Shown: piece by piece, positions 1-6,750 of the stretch
How the letters are laid out: each line of letters starts with the position of its first letter
Numbering within the stretch: the stretch's first letter is position 1
NCBI GenBank assembly: GCA_041744375.1
Contig: JBGTLA010000172.1
Location: forward strand, 1-9,577
Direction: 5' to 3'
Length of the DNA: 9,577 nt
Origin: JBGTLA01 sp041744375
GTDB taxonomy: Bacteria > Actinomycetota > Acidimicrobiia > Spongiisociales > ZC4RG35
Program-made: the position numbers and the translations under genes
Notes under the pieces: model-generated
Told to the model about the DNA's origin: nothing
The model's input: only the letters and a program-made list of their open reading frames with translations
Database searches by the model: none

Positions 1-2
1 AC

Positions 3-137
3 GAAGTCGAGGAATACGAGTTCCTTGAGTGGGAGGCCGGGCCGGTCAGCCAACTGGGCGACGACGGTCGTTACCGCCTGCCAGAAGGCAGGGAGCGTCT
101 TCCCCTGATGTGGTCTGTTCTGGCTACCAAGACATAG
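3..137 (+). CDS. 3' end of a CDS entering from the left; possible SAM-dependent methyltransferase C-terminus
   Basis: The frame starting at base 3 is open from the window edge to a TAG at 135-137 and gives 44 residues beginning EVEEYEFLEWEAG and ending LPLMWSVLATKT. The codons are G/C-rich at third positions; the other two frames give low-quality protein. The ending, a proline-leucine-methionine beta strand followed by a short polar tail, resembles the last beta strand of class I SAM-dependent methyltransferases, which often close with a P-L-M/S-x-S-x-x-A-x-K/R pattern. That assignment rests on one short motif and is weak. The catalytic part would lie to the left of the window. It converges with the membrane protein gene at 406-1623, with 268 bp between the two stop codons. 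Confidence 0.55.
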   Translation, partial: EVEEYEFLEWEAGPVSQLGDDGRYRLPEGRERLPLMWSVLATKT

Positions 138-405
138 GCGACATACGTGATCGTCGGCAGCCGTCCGGCCGCTTCCTCCCGGCGAGGGAGCAGTCTCGGA
201 CGCAATCAGGCACTCTTTGTGCCAAGCGCTGTTTCGGGAGTGGTCGGGACGTGGCGGTTTCGTCGCTTTCCTTGAACCCAGGCTGGAAGTAGTGCCGGGG
301 TAGGGCCCGGGTGGACTTATCCGAAGAACCGGCGTTTGAGAGTGGAGCCGCCACGCTGCACTCTCGAGAACTCCATGGGGTGCCACATCGGACCCAGCAT
401 CAGTT
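138..405. other. Convergent intergenic region, no gene recognised
   Basis: This is 268 bp between two converging stop codons. The short reading frames here are rich in Arg, Ser and Pro and have no credible start or ribosome binding site. I see no strong hairpin followed by a T-run, so any terminators are not of the simple intrinsic type. Nothing else could be supported. Confidence 0.5.
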
Positions 406-1623
406 TCAGCGGTGGCGGCGTGACCGAAATTCAGAGTTGCCTCTCTGGAGCCACAGTGAGACATGTGCAGGCTGCAACGTGGCGCTCACAGCAGAGATGA
501 GGTCCGAGGACAGAGAGTCGAAGTCTCGTTCAGATCGGAGGCGTCCCGTGAACGTCTCGATCGTCAGAACGGCGTCGTAGCGGCTCCGGTTGAAACGTCG
601 GTCGACGGTCGATTGGATGCGGCGTCGGGCGGGAGTGAACACAGCGGCTGCGGTCAGCGTCGAACCCGCCACCGCCAGCTCGTTGGAACCGGCGACCGGC
701 TGGAGCAATGAACTCAGGATCAGGCTTGCCACCGTGTAGACGGCTAGCATCCCTCCGCTGAGGAGTGCGTAGCTGACGGTGCGGCTGATGATACGGTCGA
801 TGGCATAGAGGCGGTAGCGGAAGATGGCGACACCCATAGCGGCGGGGATGGCGAGAAGCCCGAGTGTCGAGAGGACTGCCACCCACACGGGATCAGCGGC
901 CAAAGCAGCGTCAGCGTAGGCGAACCCGACCAGCCCGGCTGCGGCGAGACACGTGGCGTACATCACCCACTTGATCTGGAGTCGGCTCTCGCCCTGGCTT
1001 CGGAGAAACCGGAAGACAATGGATGCCGCGCCCGCCACGAAGGTGAGGAAGCACAAGACGAGGGCCATCGTCGCCGGGATCTCGGACACGCCCCCGAAGT
1101 CATCACCCAACGTCAGCAGGCCCACCCCCCGTCTCGGCCATAACGCCACCCCCAATGCGAGGGACGCCGCCAACCCGCCTGCGGAGGCCATGACGGCCCA
1201 GCGCCACTCCCGAGAGGGGAGTGTTCCGTCGGGGAAAAGAAGCAGGGCCATGCCGATCACGGCGATGGCGGGGATCCAGAGCCAGGCCGTCAGCCAGGCG
1301 GCGACCCCTCCGCCGGGCAGCGACCAGCCATCTGTGAAGGCGGCTGCGGCGTACACGTAGGTGAGCGGGGACAGAAGCTGTAACAGGCAAAAGGCGCACA
1401 GCAGCCAGCCGACCGGATTGGCCGGGTGGCGCCCGGCCACGAGCGCTCCTACCGCCATGATCCCTAACAGGGCAAGAGAGAAGAAGGCGGCGTCGGAGGT
1501 AATTGGGGCGACACCGGGTGGCGGCGGGGGAGCCCACAGGATCATCACGGCGAGAGTCGCCAGCAGAACGCCGAACAGGGCGAAGAGTGCGAACGCGAGC
1601 CGATGAGAGGGCACACTCCTCAC
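406..1623 (-). CDS. Polytopic membrane protein of the RYRLYxIDR family (histidine-kinase-like sensor region without a kinase)
   Basis: A 405-aa integral membrane protein with about eight hydrophobic helices between residues 8 and 310. Family marks are LLFPDGTLPSREW (128-140), a strongly charged RYRLYAIDRIISRTVSYALL segment (269-288) entering the last helices, and RRRIQSTVDRRFNRSRYDA (333-351) at the cytoplasmic end. In Actinobacteria and Chloroflexi this layout is the membrane half of sensor kinases and of kinase-less relatives. Here the protein ends about 55 residues after RRFNRSRYDA, at a QPAHVSLWL motif, so there is no HisKA or HATPase domain. A sensory or signalling role is inferred. The start is GTG at 1623, preceded by GGTGAGG at 5-bp spacing; a second GTG three codons in is less well placed. 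A 7+4+7 direct repeat lies 40 bp upstream. It is a paralog of the gene at 8507. Confidence 0.85.
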   Translation of the reverse strand: MRSVPSHRLAFALFALFGVLLATLAVMILWAPPPPPGVAPITSDAAFFSLALLGIMAVGALVAGRHPANPVGWLLCAFCLLQLLSPLTYVYAAAAFTDGWSLPGGGVAAWLTAWLWIPAIAVIGMALLLFPDGTLPSREWRWAVMASAGGLAASLALGVALWPRRGVGLLTLGDDFGGVSEIPATMALVLCFLTFVAGAASIVFRFLRSQGESRLQIKWVMYATCLAAAGLVGFAYADAALAADPVWVAVLSTLGLLAIPAAMGVAIFRYRLYAIDRIISRTVSYALLSGGMLAVYTVASLILSSLLQPVAGSNELAVAGSTLTAAAVFTPARRRIQSTVDRRFNRSRYDAVLTIETFTGRLRSERDFDSLSSDLISAVSATLQPAHVSLWLQRGNSEFRSRRHR

Positions 1624-1663
1624 GGTTACCTCACCATCACCTCGCCATCATCCCGTGCAGGAC

Positions 1664-1681
1664 GATACGGGACCGTTACGA
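1664..1681 (-). promoter_or_regulatory. Direct-repeat regulatory site C, upstream of the 406-1623 gene
   Basis: Read on the minus strand the site is TCGTAACGGTCCCGTATC: two copies of a CCGTAAC-like heptamer (TCGTAAC and CCGTATC) separated by 4 bp, an 11-bp period. It ends 40 bp before the GTG start of the membrane protein. The same layout occurs at 1830-1847 and 8463-8480. The 11-bp same-face spacing is typical of OmpR/PhoB-family response regulators; the identity of the binding protein is inferred. Confidence 0.45.
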
Positions 1682-1829
1682 CTGGTGCCATGGCCGTCCG
1701 TGGAAGCAACCCCGTCGCGGGATCCTCTGAGACTGCGTGGGTGTGGTTCGAGAAGACCAAGGCATCGAGGTCGGTTGGATTGTGGGTCAAATGAGGGGTT
1801 GTACATGAGGTCTGATCGCCAGTCGAGGA

Positions 1830-1847
1830 CCGTAACCCTTTCGGAAC
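1830..1847 (+). promoter_or_regulatory. Direct-repeat regulatory site B, upstream of the 1882-3077 operon
   Basis: CCGTAACCCTTTCGGAAC consists of a perfect CCGTAAC heptamer and a diverged copy TCGGAAC at an 11-bp period, ending 34 bp before the ATG at 1882. Its first 11 bases are identical to those of the site at 8463. The second half also belongs to a perfect 10-bp palindrome, GGAACGTTCC (1843-1852), so a different dimeric regulator could bind here instead. Confidence 0.45.
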
Positions 1848-1881
1848 GTTCCTTCTCTAGGTTGGGGGAAGGAGGTTCGAT

Positions 1882-2325
1882 ATGACCCGGTCATTGAGGG
1901 TTGCTCAATTGGCGGCCATCGCGTACACCGTGTCGTTCATCGCTGGGAGTTATCTGTCGATCAAGCGTGGATACCCTGCCCGGGCCCTCGGGATCGATAT
2001 GGGATCCGATGCGAGACGGGGTGTCTTGGGCGGGATCCATGGCGCGGGTCTCGCGGCCCCGTGGAACCTGATTGTCCAGATGTGGGTGTCGGTCTGCCTG
2101 GCGCCGAGGGCGGGAGCGAATGGCCGCAGGGCACGAGCCTGGCTCGCTCTTCTCTCGGCCTTGTTCGTTGCTGGGTCGGTCGGCGAGCCGGTGAGTCACA
2201 GGATCGTGACTCGAGACTTGCCGCCGGCCGACACGTTGGTGGCGGTAACGAACATCGTGATTCCGATCGTCATGTTGGTTGCCGCTTTGGGTTCGCTCGT
2301 CGACGACGAAGGAGGGTGCTCGTGA
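1882..2325 (+). CDS. Four-helix membrane protein of unknown function, first gene of the cupredoxin operon
   Basis: A 147-aa protein, not recognised. Hydrophobic segments at about residues 8-25, 55-75, 86-101 and 117-140 predict four transmembrane helices with short loops. Polar residues within or next to the helices (His53, Trp61, Glu102, His106) might matter, but there is no known metal or cofactor motif. The ATG at 1882 follows an excellent ribosome binding site (GGAAGGAGG at 1867-1875). Its stop overlaps the GTG start of the cupredoxin gene by 4 bp, so the two are surely co-transcribed and probably translationally coupled. A role in anchoring, maturing or working with the copper protein is an inference from position alone. 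The direct repeat at 1830-1847 is the likely control site. Confidence 0.8.
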   Translation: MTRSLRVAQLAAIAYTVSFIAGSYLSIKRGYPARALGIDMGSDARRGVLGGIHGAGLAAPWNLIVQMWVSVCLAPRAGANGRRARAWLALLSALFVAGSVGEPVSHRIVTRDLPPADTLVAVTNIVIPIVMLVAALGSLVDDEGGCS

Positions 2326-3077
2326 AGTCTGCCACAACGTCTGATGCGATCACGGCGGGGATCTCCGCTGACCGGGGTTTGACGTGGCGGCGGCTGTTGT
2401 TCATTGCCGGCATGGCGGCCACTGTGGCGATCGGGACGGTCTCGGCGGTTCTCGGCGACCTCGAGGGAGGAGCGGTGACTTTGGGGTTCGCCGTGGCCAC
2501 TTGGCTCATCCGCGTGCGCCGAGGAACCGTGGGGGCGGTCGGAGTGGCTCTTGGCGGTGCGGTCACTCTCTATTTCATGCTGACCGCGGCGATGACCAAC
2601 ATCCGGGAGGGCTCGCCGATGTCCTCGGTCCTGATTTCGTCGGTCTTGGCTGCGGTCTCCTTGCTTGCCCTCATCGCCGCCGTGGGGTTCTTGGCCAATA
2701 GGGCTTCCTGGTCGACCACCGGGCCATGGTTCGCTGTGGGCGCGTCGCTGTTGATGCTGGCAGGTCTGGTGATCTGGGGTGTGAGCATCACCCGCGTCGT
2801 TGTCGATGCCGGCGACATCGTGCTTGTGTCCGAGAACATGGCCTTCTCCGAGACGGAGTTGAGAGTCGACGAAGGAGAGGTGATTGTCACGATGGAGAAC
2901 AAGGATTTGTTCTGGCACACTTTCACCATCGAGGAGCTCGGGGTCGATCTCCGGGTGCCGGTTGGCGCCGAGCTGGCAGCATCGTTCGATGCGCCTCCCG
3001 GTGAGTACCAGTTCGTCTGCGCCATCCCAGGGCACCCCGAGGCGGGAATGGTGGGAACGCTGACCGTGGAACGCTGA
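2322..3077 (+). CDS. Membrane-anchored cupredoxin (type 1 copper protein)
   Basis: A 251-aa protein with two parts. Residues 23-157 hold about five hydrophobic helices. Residues 165-251 form a plastocyanin/azurin-like beta-sandwich, probably facing the outside. The type 1 copper ligands are visible: His199 (FWHTF), Cys233 and His238 (VCAIPGH), and Met243 (PEAGM), with Cys-His and His-Met spacing typical of the C-terminal copper loop of small blue copper proteins. The family carries single electrons to or from respiratory or oxidase complexes; the partner here is unknown. The start is GTG at 2322, overlapping the previous gene's stop as GTGA, with GGAGGG at 2311-2316. The frame is open further upstream to 2061, but that part is a shadow of the first gene. 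The fusion of a multi-helix domain to a cupredoxin is less common than a single anchor helix. Confidence 0.88.
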   Translation: MKSATTSDAITAGISADRGLTWRRLLFIAGMAATVAIGTVSAVLGDLEGGAVTLGFAVATWLIRVRRGTVGAVGVALGGAVTLYFMLTAAMTNIREGSPMSSVLISSVLAAVSLLALIAAVGFLANRASWSTTGPWFAVGASLLMLAGLVIWGVSITRVVVDAGDIVLVSENMAFSETELRVDEGEVIVTMENKDLFWHTFTIEELGVDLRVPVGAELAASFDAPPGEYQFVCAIPGHPEAGMVGTLTVER

Positions 3078-3079
3078 CG

Positions 3080-3217
3080 ATGACCCTTCGGGGCATCCGC
3101 CGGCTGGTGCTGGCCGTGTTGGCGATCGGCTGGCCATGGATCTGGTCACCCTGGCCATCACAGTCCACACCCGCACCACCTGCGGTACGCCTGCCAGGCC
3201 TCAAGCCGAAGTGGTGA
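3080..3217 (+). CDS. Possible 45-aa mini-protein after the cupredoxin gene
   Basis: ATG at 3080 lies two bases after the cupredoxin stop and opens a 45-residue frame ending in TGA at 3215-3217. The N-terminus MTLRGIRRLVLAVLAIGW has two to three basic residues, then a hydrophobic stretch that could be a signal peptide or anchor; the remainder is rich in Pro and Trp. No family is recognised. It may be a real short membrane or secreted peptide translated by coupling to the upstream gene, or the start of a lost third operon gene. The tight spacing is the only strong support. Confidence 0.3.
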   Translation: MTLRGIRRLVLAVLAIGWPWIWSPWPSQSTPAPPAVRLPGLKPKW

Positions 3218-3378
3218 AGGTGTTCGCGGGGGTCCCCACTTCAACGCGCAGATCCGTAAGTGGGGCGGTGGTCCGTGACGTTGTCGGGCCACCGAGGATC
3301 CTCAGCGAGTTCCTTAGACAAGATGAGTCTTTTTCGCAGATTTCGAGGGGCACAAGGGACGTGAATGGAGGAGCGAGG
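3218..3378. other. Intergenic region upstream of the methyltransferase, weak promoter candidate
   Basis: About 160 bp without a convincing gene. A TAGACA hexamer at 3315-3320 is one base from the TTGACA consensus, but no good -10 hexamer lies 16-18 bp downstream. The segment from 3315 to 3340 is more A/T-rich than its surroundings and includes a TTTTT run. The methyltransferase frame stays open upstream to 3136, but that part is low-quality protein. Confidence 0.25.
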
Positions 3379-4080
3379 ATGAATCTGGACCCACACGAAC
3401 CTGGTTACCAGGGCTTTAAAGATTACACGCCCCGCTTTCTGACGATTTATGACGCATGGGTGCTGGGATTCATGGCCCCGCGTGTCTGGAAGATGGGCGA
3501 GGAGCCCGGGCTCAACCTTTACAGGAAACACATGAGGCGGCGGCACTTGGACGTCGGGCCGGGAACCGGCTACTTCATTGCCGAGTCCGAGCCACCGAAA
3601 GACACCGAGTTAACCCTCGTCGACCCCAATCCCAATGTCCTGGATCACTGCGCCAAAACGCTGGCCGCATGGGAGCCCACCACCGTCAGGGCAAACGTCC
3701 TCGAACCCCTACCCTTGCAAGGACCGTTCGACTCGGCTGGCCTGACTCATGTAATCCATTGCCTCCCCGGACCCTTGATGGCGAAGGCTCGGGCCATCGG
3801 CCACATCGCCTCGGTTCTGAGCCCCGAGGGTGTGTTGTTCGGGGGAACGGTCCTTGGACTGTCGGCGAGACACACGTGGTCAGCACGCATGTTCGTTCGC
3901 CTCGCCAATCTTCACGGCGGTTTCGACAACCGTGACGACGACATTGAGGGTCTCCAGGCGATGCTCGATGAACACTTCCATGAGGTGGAGATAGAAACCC
4001 CAACTGGCTCGGTGGCCTACTTCGTTGGGTCGCGCCCGCGTTCCATCCGACAAACGACGCGAACCTCTTCGATTCCGTGA
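3379..4080 (+). CDS. Class I SAM-dependent methyltransferase
   Basis: A 233-aa protein with a Rossmann-type methyltransferase fold. Motif I, binding S-adenosylmethionine, is HLDVGPGTGYF (56-66). The acidic residue expected to bind the ribose hydroxyls is Asp82 in LTLVDPNPNVL (78-88). A motif IV-like strand is at FDSAGLTHVIHCLPG (117-131), and the post-motif LSPEGVLFGGTVLG is at 147-160. The N-terminal YDAWVLGFMAPRVWK (24-38) is typical of an uncharacterised actinobacterial and proteobacterial small-molecule methyltransferase subgroup. The substrate cannot be told. The ATG at 3379 follows GGAGGAGCGAGG, a strong binding site; an in-frame GTG at 3361 and an ATG at 3136 are possible but less likely. 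It probably has its own promoter, since about 300 bp separate it from the cupredoxin gene. Confidence 0.86.
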   Translation: MNLDPHEPGYQGFKDYTPRFLTIYDAWVLGFMAPRVWKMGEEPGLNLYRKHMRRRHLDVGPGTGYFIAESEPPKDTELTLVDPNPNVLDHCAKTLAAWEPTTVRANVLEPLPLQGPFDSAGLTHVIHCLPGPLMAKARAIGHIASVLSPEGVLFGGTVLGLSARHTWSARMFVRLANLHGGFDNRDDDIEGLQAMLDEHFHEVEIETPTGSVAYFVGSRPRSIRQTTRTSSIP

Positions 4081-4157
4081 CCTAACGGGGTTTTCCGCTC
4101 GATGCATCCCACAGGAGCTACACCGACTTCGTCGACATTTCGGGCCGAACCAGGTGA

Positions 4158-4454
4158 GGTGTCTCACGGGCTGCTCGGGAGCGCGTCTGTCTCGATTTGG
4201 AAGTCATCGATGAATGGGCTCCGGGGTTCCGATTCCACGACGGCCGCTACTTCGGCGGTTACGGAGTGGCACCGGACCTCTTGGAGCGGATCCGTTGGGG
4301 CAAGGGTCAGGGGAGGCGCTGGTACCGGGAGGTGGCCATGGCGGTGGGCAGACGGGGATCCAAGGGCTACATCGGGTCGATGGCCGCCTCGTATGTGTTG
4401 TGGAACCACATCACAAAGGGCGACCCCCAGTCGCACTACGGGGGTGGCCCGTGA
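4158..4454 (+). pseudogene. Unidentified gene remnant lacking its 5' end
   Basis: The frame ending at TGA 4452-4454 reads as genuine protein for about 97 codons: GC-biased third positions, many aromatic residues and no low-complexity Arg/Pro/Ser drift. Recognisable stretches are DEWAPGFRFHDGRYFGGYG, RIRWGKGQGRRWYREVAMAV and AASYVLWNHITKGDPQSHYG. It has no usable start: only a TTG at 4197 without a ribosome binding site, and its first in-frame ATG falls well inside the conserved-looking part. An in-frame TGA at 4155 separates it from a further coding-like stretch (DASHRSYTDFVDISGRTR, about 4101-4154). Hence it looks like the C-terminal remainder of a larger enzyme broken by a nonsense mutation and 5' truncation. 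The family is not recognised. A short real gene with a TTG start cannot be excluded. Confidence 0.45.
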
Positions 4455-4517
4455 CCGGGTCATGACGTTGCAGTCCTCGCCGGTAACAAGGACCAGGCCC
4501 GGAGACTTGTGTGCGAC

Positions 4518-5234
4518 TCATCGTTCGCTGGATGTCCATTTTGCTGCGTGGAGTTGTTCGAAGGCATCGAGGAGCAGGTCGAGGGCGAACTCGAACTCGT
4601 ACTGTTCATCGCAAGAGGAGCCGACCGCAGTGATGTCGCCGCCGCTGGCATCCATGGCGATGGCATAGATGTGGGGATATACCTGGCTGACCTGGCGCAG
4701 CATCGCCTCTTGTTCCTGCGGGTCGTCGGGTATTGGGAATGCGTCCGGGTCCTCGAACGCTTCCGGGCTGAATCCCCAGATGCGGTAGCCGAGGGCGTGC
4801 ATGGCATGGTGGGTGAGGTCGGGGGAGAATCCGCCGGCCATGAACATTCCAGACAGGGAGTCCATGTAGGAGAGAACTGCCGGTGTTCTCTGCTTGCGGG
4901 ATTCGACCACCTGACGGGACCAGGGGTGTCTGAGTAGGGCTCGGCGTGCGGAGAGGATCCTGCTACGGATGGCTCCCTTCCAATCGGAGTTCGTCCGGGG
5001 CGGATCGTATTCGGCGATGACCATATCCACCATCCCTGCAAGCAGGTCTTCTTTGTTGGCGACGTGTTTGTAGAGAGCCATCGGCACCACACCTAGATCG
5101 TTGGCGAGCTTGCGCATGCTGAGTGACTCGACCCCGTCTCGATCGGCGAGGGCTACGGCGGCGCTTAGGACCCGTTCTCGATTCAGGGGTGCGCGCCGGC
5201 GTCGTTCGGCCGGGGCATCTTCTTGAGTTGACAT
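4518..5234 (-). CDS. TetR/AcrR-family transcriptional repressor (first of two paralogs)
   Basis: A 238-aa TetR-type regulator. The N-terminal HTH spans about residues 18-65, with recognition region SMRKLANDLGVVPMALYKHV (39-58) followed by the family's AxKEDLL turn. The rest is an all-helical ligand-binding and dimer domain ending in YEFEFALDLLLDAFEQL. The start is taken as ATG 5234; a GTG at 5249 would put the start inside the operator. There is no Shine-Dalgarno sequence. A TACGCT hexamer at 5246-5241 sits 6 bp before the ATG, with CTGACG 17 bp further upstream, so a leaderless mRNA is likely. The operator at 5235-5249 covers this -10, which implies autorepression. The protein is divergent from, and probably controls, the DUF4386 gene. 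Its inducing ligand is unknown. Confidence 0.92.
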   Translation of the reverse strand: MSTQEDAPAERRRRAPLNRERVLSAAVALADRDGVESLSMRKLANDLGVVPMALYKHVANKEDLLAGMVDMVIAEYDPPRTNSDWKGAIRSRILSARRALLRHPWSRQVVESRKQRTPAVLSYMDSLSGMFMAGGFSPDLTHHAMHALGYRIWGFSPEAFEDPDAFPIPDDPQEQEAMLRQVSQVYPHIYAIAMDASGGDITAVGSSCDEQYEFEFALDLLLDAFEQLHAAKWTSSER

Positions 5235-5249
5235 GCGTACAGCGTACAC
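5235..5249 (-). promoter_or_regulatory. TetR operator 1 (overlaps the repressor's own -10)
   Basis: On the minus strand the site reads GTGTACGCTGTACGC, matching 13 of 15 positions of the perfect operator at 5270-5284. The centres of the two sites are 35 bp apart. It abuts the ATG of the TetR gene and overlaps the proposed -10 hexamer TACGCT, the classic position for self-repression. Confidence 0.72.
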
Positions 5250-5269
5250 CTACTGTTCCGCCCCGTCAG

Positions 5270-5284
5270 GTGTACGCAGTACAC
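5270..5284 (+). promoter_or_regulatory. TetR operator 2 (in front of the DUF4386 gene)
   Basis: GTGTACGCAGTACAC is a palindrome with perfect 6-bp arms GTGTAC/GTACAC around a 3-bp centre, the size and symmetry expected for a TetR dimer. It ends 30 bp before the ATG at 5315. A weak CCTAAT -10-like hexamer lies just downstream, so binding would block the promoter of the membrane protein gene. Confidence 0.75.
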
Positions 5285-5314
5285 CATTGCCTAATCCAAA
5301 CCAAAGGAACTGCC

Positions 5315-6052
5315 ATGACCCTCATGAGAAGGACCGCCCTTATGGCGGGTGTGCTCTATCTAATCACCTTCCTCACCTCGATCCCCGCCCTCCTCCTAAA
5401 GGGACCAGTAATTAACGACCCCGAGTTCATCCTCGGTGGGGGTGCGAGCACGGGAGTGCTGTGGAGCGGAGTGCTGGAACTGCTCCTCGCCGTTTCCTGC
5501 ATCGGGACCGCGGTAGTCCTGTTTCCGGTCGTGAAACGCGAGAGCGAAGCCGCCGCGCTCGGATTCCTATCAGCTCGTATTCTCGAAGGGGTTCTCATCG
5601 TCGTCGGGGCACTGAGCATCCTCTCGCTCGTGACCCTTCGCCACGACGCGACAGGGGCCGATGCTGCGTCGCTGCTCACAACAGGCAGAGCACTGGTCGC
5701 AGTTCACGACTGGACTTTCCTGCTGGGACCCGGACTGATCCCCGCCATCAACGCACTGTGCCTCGGTTACGTCCTGTACCGGATGGGACTGGTGCCCCGG
5801 GCGATCCCCCTGACCGGCTTGATCGGAGTCCCTCTACTTGTTGCCACCGCGACTGCGATCATGTTCGGGGTGTTCGACCAGGTGTCGGCATGGGCAGCGA
5901 TCGGTGCCCTCCCGATCGCCCTTTGGGAGCTGTCGCTGGGCTTGTGGCTCACCTTCAAAGGGTTCCGTCCCGAGGCCGTAGCGCGTCTCGACGCCCCGGC
6001 TCAGCACGGGCCCACCCGTCGAGCCGACACTGGTCTGGCGGGTGTCCGATGA
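5315..6052 (+). CDS. DUF4386-family integral membrane protein
   Basis: A 245-aa protein with about six transmembrane helices (roughly residues 8-28, 47-70, 82-106, 134-156, 163-185 and 190-214). It matches DUF4386 along its length. Marks are LYLITFLTSIPAL at the first helix, GVLELLLAVSCIGTAVVLFP (52-71), ARILEGVLIVVG (87-98), the invariant-looking HDWTFLLGPGLIPAINALCL (131-150), YRMGLVPRAIP, and the terminal LWELSLGLWLTFKGF (203-217). The biochemical function of DUF4386 proteins is not established; they are often found under TetR control. The ATG at 5315 has AAAGGA at 5304-5309. It is divergent from one TetR gene, with two operators between, and convergent with a second TetR gene only 20 bp from its stop. 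Repression by the first TetR is strongly suggested. Confidence 0.92.
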   Translation: MTLMRRTALMAGVLYLITFLTSIPALLLKGPVINDPEFILGGGASTGVLWSGVLELLLAVSCIGTAVVLFPVVKRESEAAALGFLSARILEGVLIVVGALSILSLVTLRHDATGADAASLLTTGRALVAVHDWTFLLGPGLIPAINALCLGYVLYRMGLVPRAIPLTGLIGVPLLVATATAIMFGVFDQVSAWAAIGALPIALWELSLGLWLTFKGFRPEAVARLDAPAQHGPTRRADTGLAGVR

Positions 6053-6072
6053 CCGTCGACTGCTTGGGACCG

Positions 6073-6741
6073 CTACGGAGAATCGAGGGGGAGTCGTTCC
6101 AGCCCGTCGAGGATGAGTTCGAGTCCGAACTCGAACTCGGTGTCGACGCTGTATCCCGACTTGGGTGCGTGTTGGTACATGGCGACGAGATGCGGGAACT
6201 CGCCCATGGGGGCCTGCTCCAGAGTGGATGCCGCCGTCTCGGTCATCTCCTCGCTGGTGGTGAAGGGCAGGCTGGTCTCTTGGATGACCTGTCCGTACAC
6301 GTAGCAGTCGAGCACCCAGAAGGCGTGGGCAGCGTTCTCGACAGAGAAGCCTGCCGACAGCAGGTTTCCCAAAATGGCGTCCATGTAGCGCAAGGCGGTG
6401 GGCCCGGTCGAAGCTCCCGCCTCGAGGAGCCCGATTGCCCACGAGTGACGGCTGAGCACCTCCCGCGCCGAGACCGCCCGCCGTCGCATCGCCTCTTTCC
6501 AGTCGGCATCGTCCTCGGGGATCTCGATCTCGCCGATCACCAGCTCGACCATCCCGTTGAGGATCTCGTCCTTGTTGGCAACGTGCTTGTAAAGCGACAT
6601 CGCCTCGACACCAAGCTCAGTTCCGAGACGGCGCATGGTGAGGGTGCCGAGTCCCTGTCGGTCGGCCAGGTCGACTGCGGCCCGAAGTATCCGCTCTTTG
6701 GTTAGGGGCAGGCGCCGGCTAGGAGGCTCTTGATCGGTCAC
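6073..6741 (-). CDS. TetR/AcrR-family transcriptional repressor (second paralog)
   Basis: A 222-aa TetR-type regulator and clear paralog of the one at 4518-5234. The HTH is at about residues 14-61, with TMRRLGTELGVEAMSLYKHV (35-54) followed by ANKDEIL. Shared C-terminal features include ADWKEAMRRR and the ending TEFEFGLELILDGLERL, which align with SDWKGAIRSR and YEFEFALDLLLDAFEQL of the first. The middle of the ligand domain differs, so the two probably sense different but related molecules. The start is GTG 6741; no clear Shine-Dalgarno sequence is seen. The gene converges on the DUF4386 gene. Its upstream region holds an A/T-rich segment with inverted repeats unlike the GTGTAC operators, so this paralog has probably diverged in DNA specificity. 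Confidence 0.92.
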   Translation of the reverse strand: MTDQEPPSRRLPLTKERILRAAVDLADRQGLGTLTMRRLGTELGVEAMSLYKHVANKDEILNGMVELVIGEIEIPEDDADWKEAMRRRAVSAREVLSRHSWAIGLLEAGASTGPTALRYMDAILGNLLSAGFSVENAAHAFWVLDCYVYGQVIQETSLPFTTSEEMTETAASTLEQAPMGEFPHLVAMYQHAPKSGYSVDTEFEFGLELILDGLERLPLDSP

Positions 6742-6750
6742 GATTTGCCC

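Noticed and set aside
2196..3179. A 327-codon minus-strand frame opposite the cupredoxin operon
   Set aside because: The composition is dominated by Arg, His, Ser and Asp, with no motif and no ribosome binding site; the plus strand carries a complete type 1 copper site.
3136..3378. An 81-residue N-terminal extension of the methyltransferase
   Set aside because: The extension has no family resemblance, while ATG 3379 has a strong GGAGGAGCGAGG site and gives the usual protein length.
4452..4462. TGACCGGGTCA, an 11-bp palindrome at the end of the gene remnant
   Set aside because: It overlaps a stop codon, has only 5-bp arms, and lies between two 3' ends where an operator is unlikely.
5461..6705. 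A 414-codon plus-strand open frame covering the DUF4386 gene and the antisense of the second TetR gene
   Set aside because: It is a GC-driven shadow: the DUF4386 and TetR frames have clear family motifs, while this one is Arg/Ser/Pro-rich with no domain.
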